Of a DNA stretch of 14,793 nt, positions 14,045 to 14,793 are shown piece after piece (the first letter of the stretch is position 1; every line of letters starts with the position of its first letter). The position numbers were made by a program, and so were the translations under genes. The stretch comes from CAWEHT01 sp963808455 (GTDB lineage: Bacteria; Chloroflexota; Anaerolineae; CG2-30-64-16). Below the pieces are notes generated by a model. It searched no databases, had not been told where the DNA came from, and saw nothing but the letters and a program-made list of their open reading frames with translations. The DNA lies in NCBI GenBank assembly GCA_963808455.1, contig CAWEHT010000287.1:1-14793 (forward strand). The letters are read 5' to 3'.

Positions 14045-14793
14045 ATGCCAACCCTCAATCCGTTCGAGATCGCCCAGCATCAGCTCGACGAAGCTGCCGA
14101 GATCTTGGGCCTCTCCCCCGCAATGCACGCCCTGCTGCGTGCGCCGAAGCGTGAGCTGCAGTTTACCGCTCCCTGTAATGATGGACGACGGCAACTACCA
14201 GGTCTTTCAGGGTTTCCGCGTGCAGTACAACGACGCACGCGCGGCCCGGCCAAGGGCGGCATCCGTTACCACCCCAACGTGACCGTGGACGAAGTAAGGC
14301 GCTGGCCACGTGGATGACGTGGAAGTGCGCGGTGGTGAACATTCCGTTCGGTGGCGGCAAGGGCGGCGTGACCTGCAACCCGAAGAACCTGTCGATGGGC
14401 GAGTTGGAGCGGTTGACGCGGCGTTATGCCAGCGCCATCCTGCCGCTGATCGGACCGGACAAGGACATTCCGGCGCCGGACGTCTACACCACGCCGCAGA
14501 TCATGATCTGGATGCTGGACGAGTACGAGGTGATCATGGGCCGGCATCTGCCGGGCGTGATCACGGGCAAGCCCGTGCCGCTCTTCGGCTCGCTGGGCCG
14601 TGGCGATTCCACCGCACGGGGCGGCGTCTACGTGATCCGCGAAGCAGCCAAGGTCAAGGGCCTGAAGACCCAGGGCGCCACGCAGGCTGTGCAGGGCTAC
14701 GGCAATGCCGGGCAGTTTCGCGCACAAGTTGGGCGGCGAGATCCTGGGCCTGAATACAGTAGCAATACGTACCGGTACCAGTAGGTTAAACAT
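14045..14793 (+). pseudogene. gdhA: Glutamate dehydrogenase (Glu/Leu/Phe/Val family), four frameshifts, cut by the window end
   Basis: ATG 14045 with AAGGAG upstream begins MPTLNPFEIAQHQLDEAAEI, typical of GDH. The protein then continues through four frame breaks: an extra C in 14171-14173, after which VMMDDGNYQVFQGFRVQYND follows; an extra GC at 14241-14242, after which KGGIRYHPNVTVDEV follows; a missing G after 14299, after which ALATWMTWKCAVVNIPFGGG follows; and an extra T in 14716-14718, after which FAHKLGGEILGLNTVAI follows. With these repaired it shows the substrate lysine of KGGIR, K-CAVV and GGGKGG, the catalytic Asp of PAPDVYT and the start of the NAD-domain glycine loop (GYGNAGQ). 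The enzyme interconverts glutamate with 2-oxoglutarate and ammonia; leucine or valine specificity cannot be excluded. Strong conservation between the breaks suggests recent decay or, more likely, base-calling errors near a contig end. The C-terminal half lies beyond the window. Confidence 0.8.

Noticed and set aside
1..14793. CRISPR arrays, tRNA/rRNA genes, transposases, phage or defence genes
   Set aside because: No regularly spaced repeats, RNA-gene landmarks or recognisable mobile or defence proteins were found on either strand.

Overview
The window is GC-rich bacterial DNA that looks like Chloroflexota (Anaerolineae/Caldilineae-like). This is inferred from secreted proteins with Pro/Thr-rich 'PTATP'-type linkers, short 'LPxxxxN' segments near secreted-protein termini, and a 2-oxoisovalerate-type E1 alpha. 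No marker gene settles the taxonomy.

Layout. (1) 1-264: the 3' end of an Mrp/ApbC-type Fe-S carrier ATPase, closed by a strong intrinsic terminator. (2) 265-924: non-coding DNA with a 13-G run, a 12-bp tandem repeat inside a 9-bp inverted repeat, and a near-consensus sigma70-type promoter (661-689). (3) 925-2960 on + and 4571-3157 on -: two convergent two-gene units. Each pairs a secreted protein of unknown function with a single-pass membrane-anchored protein, and they share a bidirectional terminator at 3066-3096. (4) 4963-11242: a compact operon for a 2-oxoacid dehydrogenase complex: E1 alpha, E1 beta, E2, E3 (lpdA) and lipoyl synthase (lipA). It is followed closely by a DUF1786-family gene (11325-12455). 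(5) 12733-13760: a frameshifted membrane-anchored alpha/beta hydrolase. (6) 14045-14793: a glutamate dehydrogenase-family gene with four frameshifts, cut by the window end and preceded by an extended -10 promoter and a structured leader.

How the genes work together. E1 alpha and beta decarboxylate a 2-oxoacid (branched-chain 2-oxoacid or pyruvate) with thiamine diphosphate. E2 carries the acyl group on one lipoyl domain and transfers it to CoA. E3 reoxidises the lipoyl arm. LipA makes the lipoyl group that E2 needs. The DUF1786 protein has ASKHA-like glycine motifs and no radical-SAM motif; its position suggests, but does not show, a link to this pathway. The glutamate dehydrogenase could supply or consume 2-oxoacids by deamination.

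The most unusual points are the mirrored secreted/membrane pairs with a well-formed, possibly operator-controlled promoter; an inverted heptamer repeat that supplies the E1 beta stop codon; an E2 with two peripheral subunit-binding domains; and six reading-frame breaks, five of them at or within a few bases of GCGC. The frame breaks may reflect sequencing or assembly errors rather than biology.
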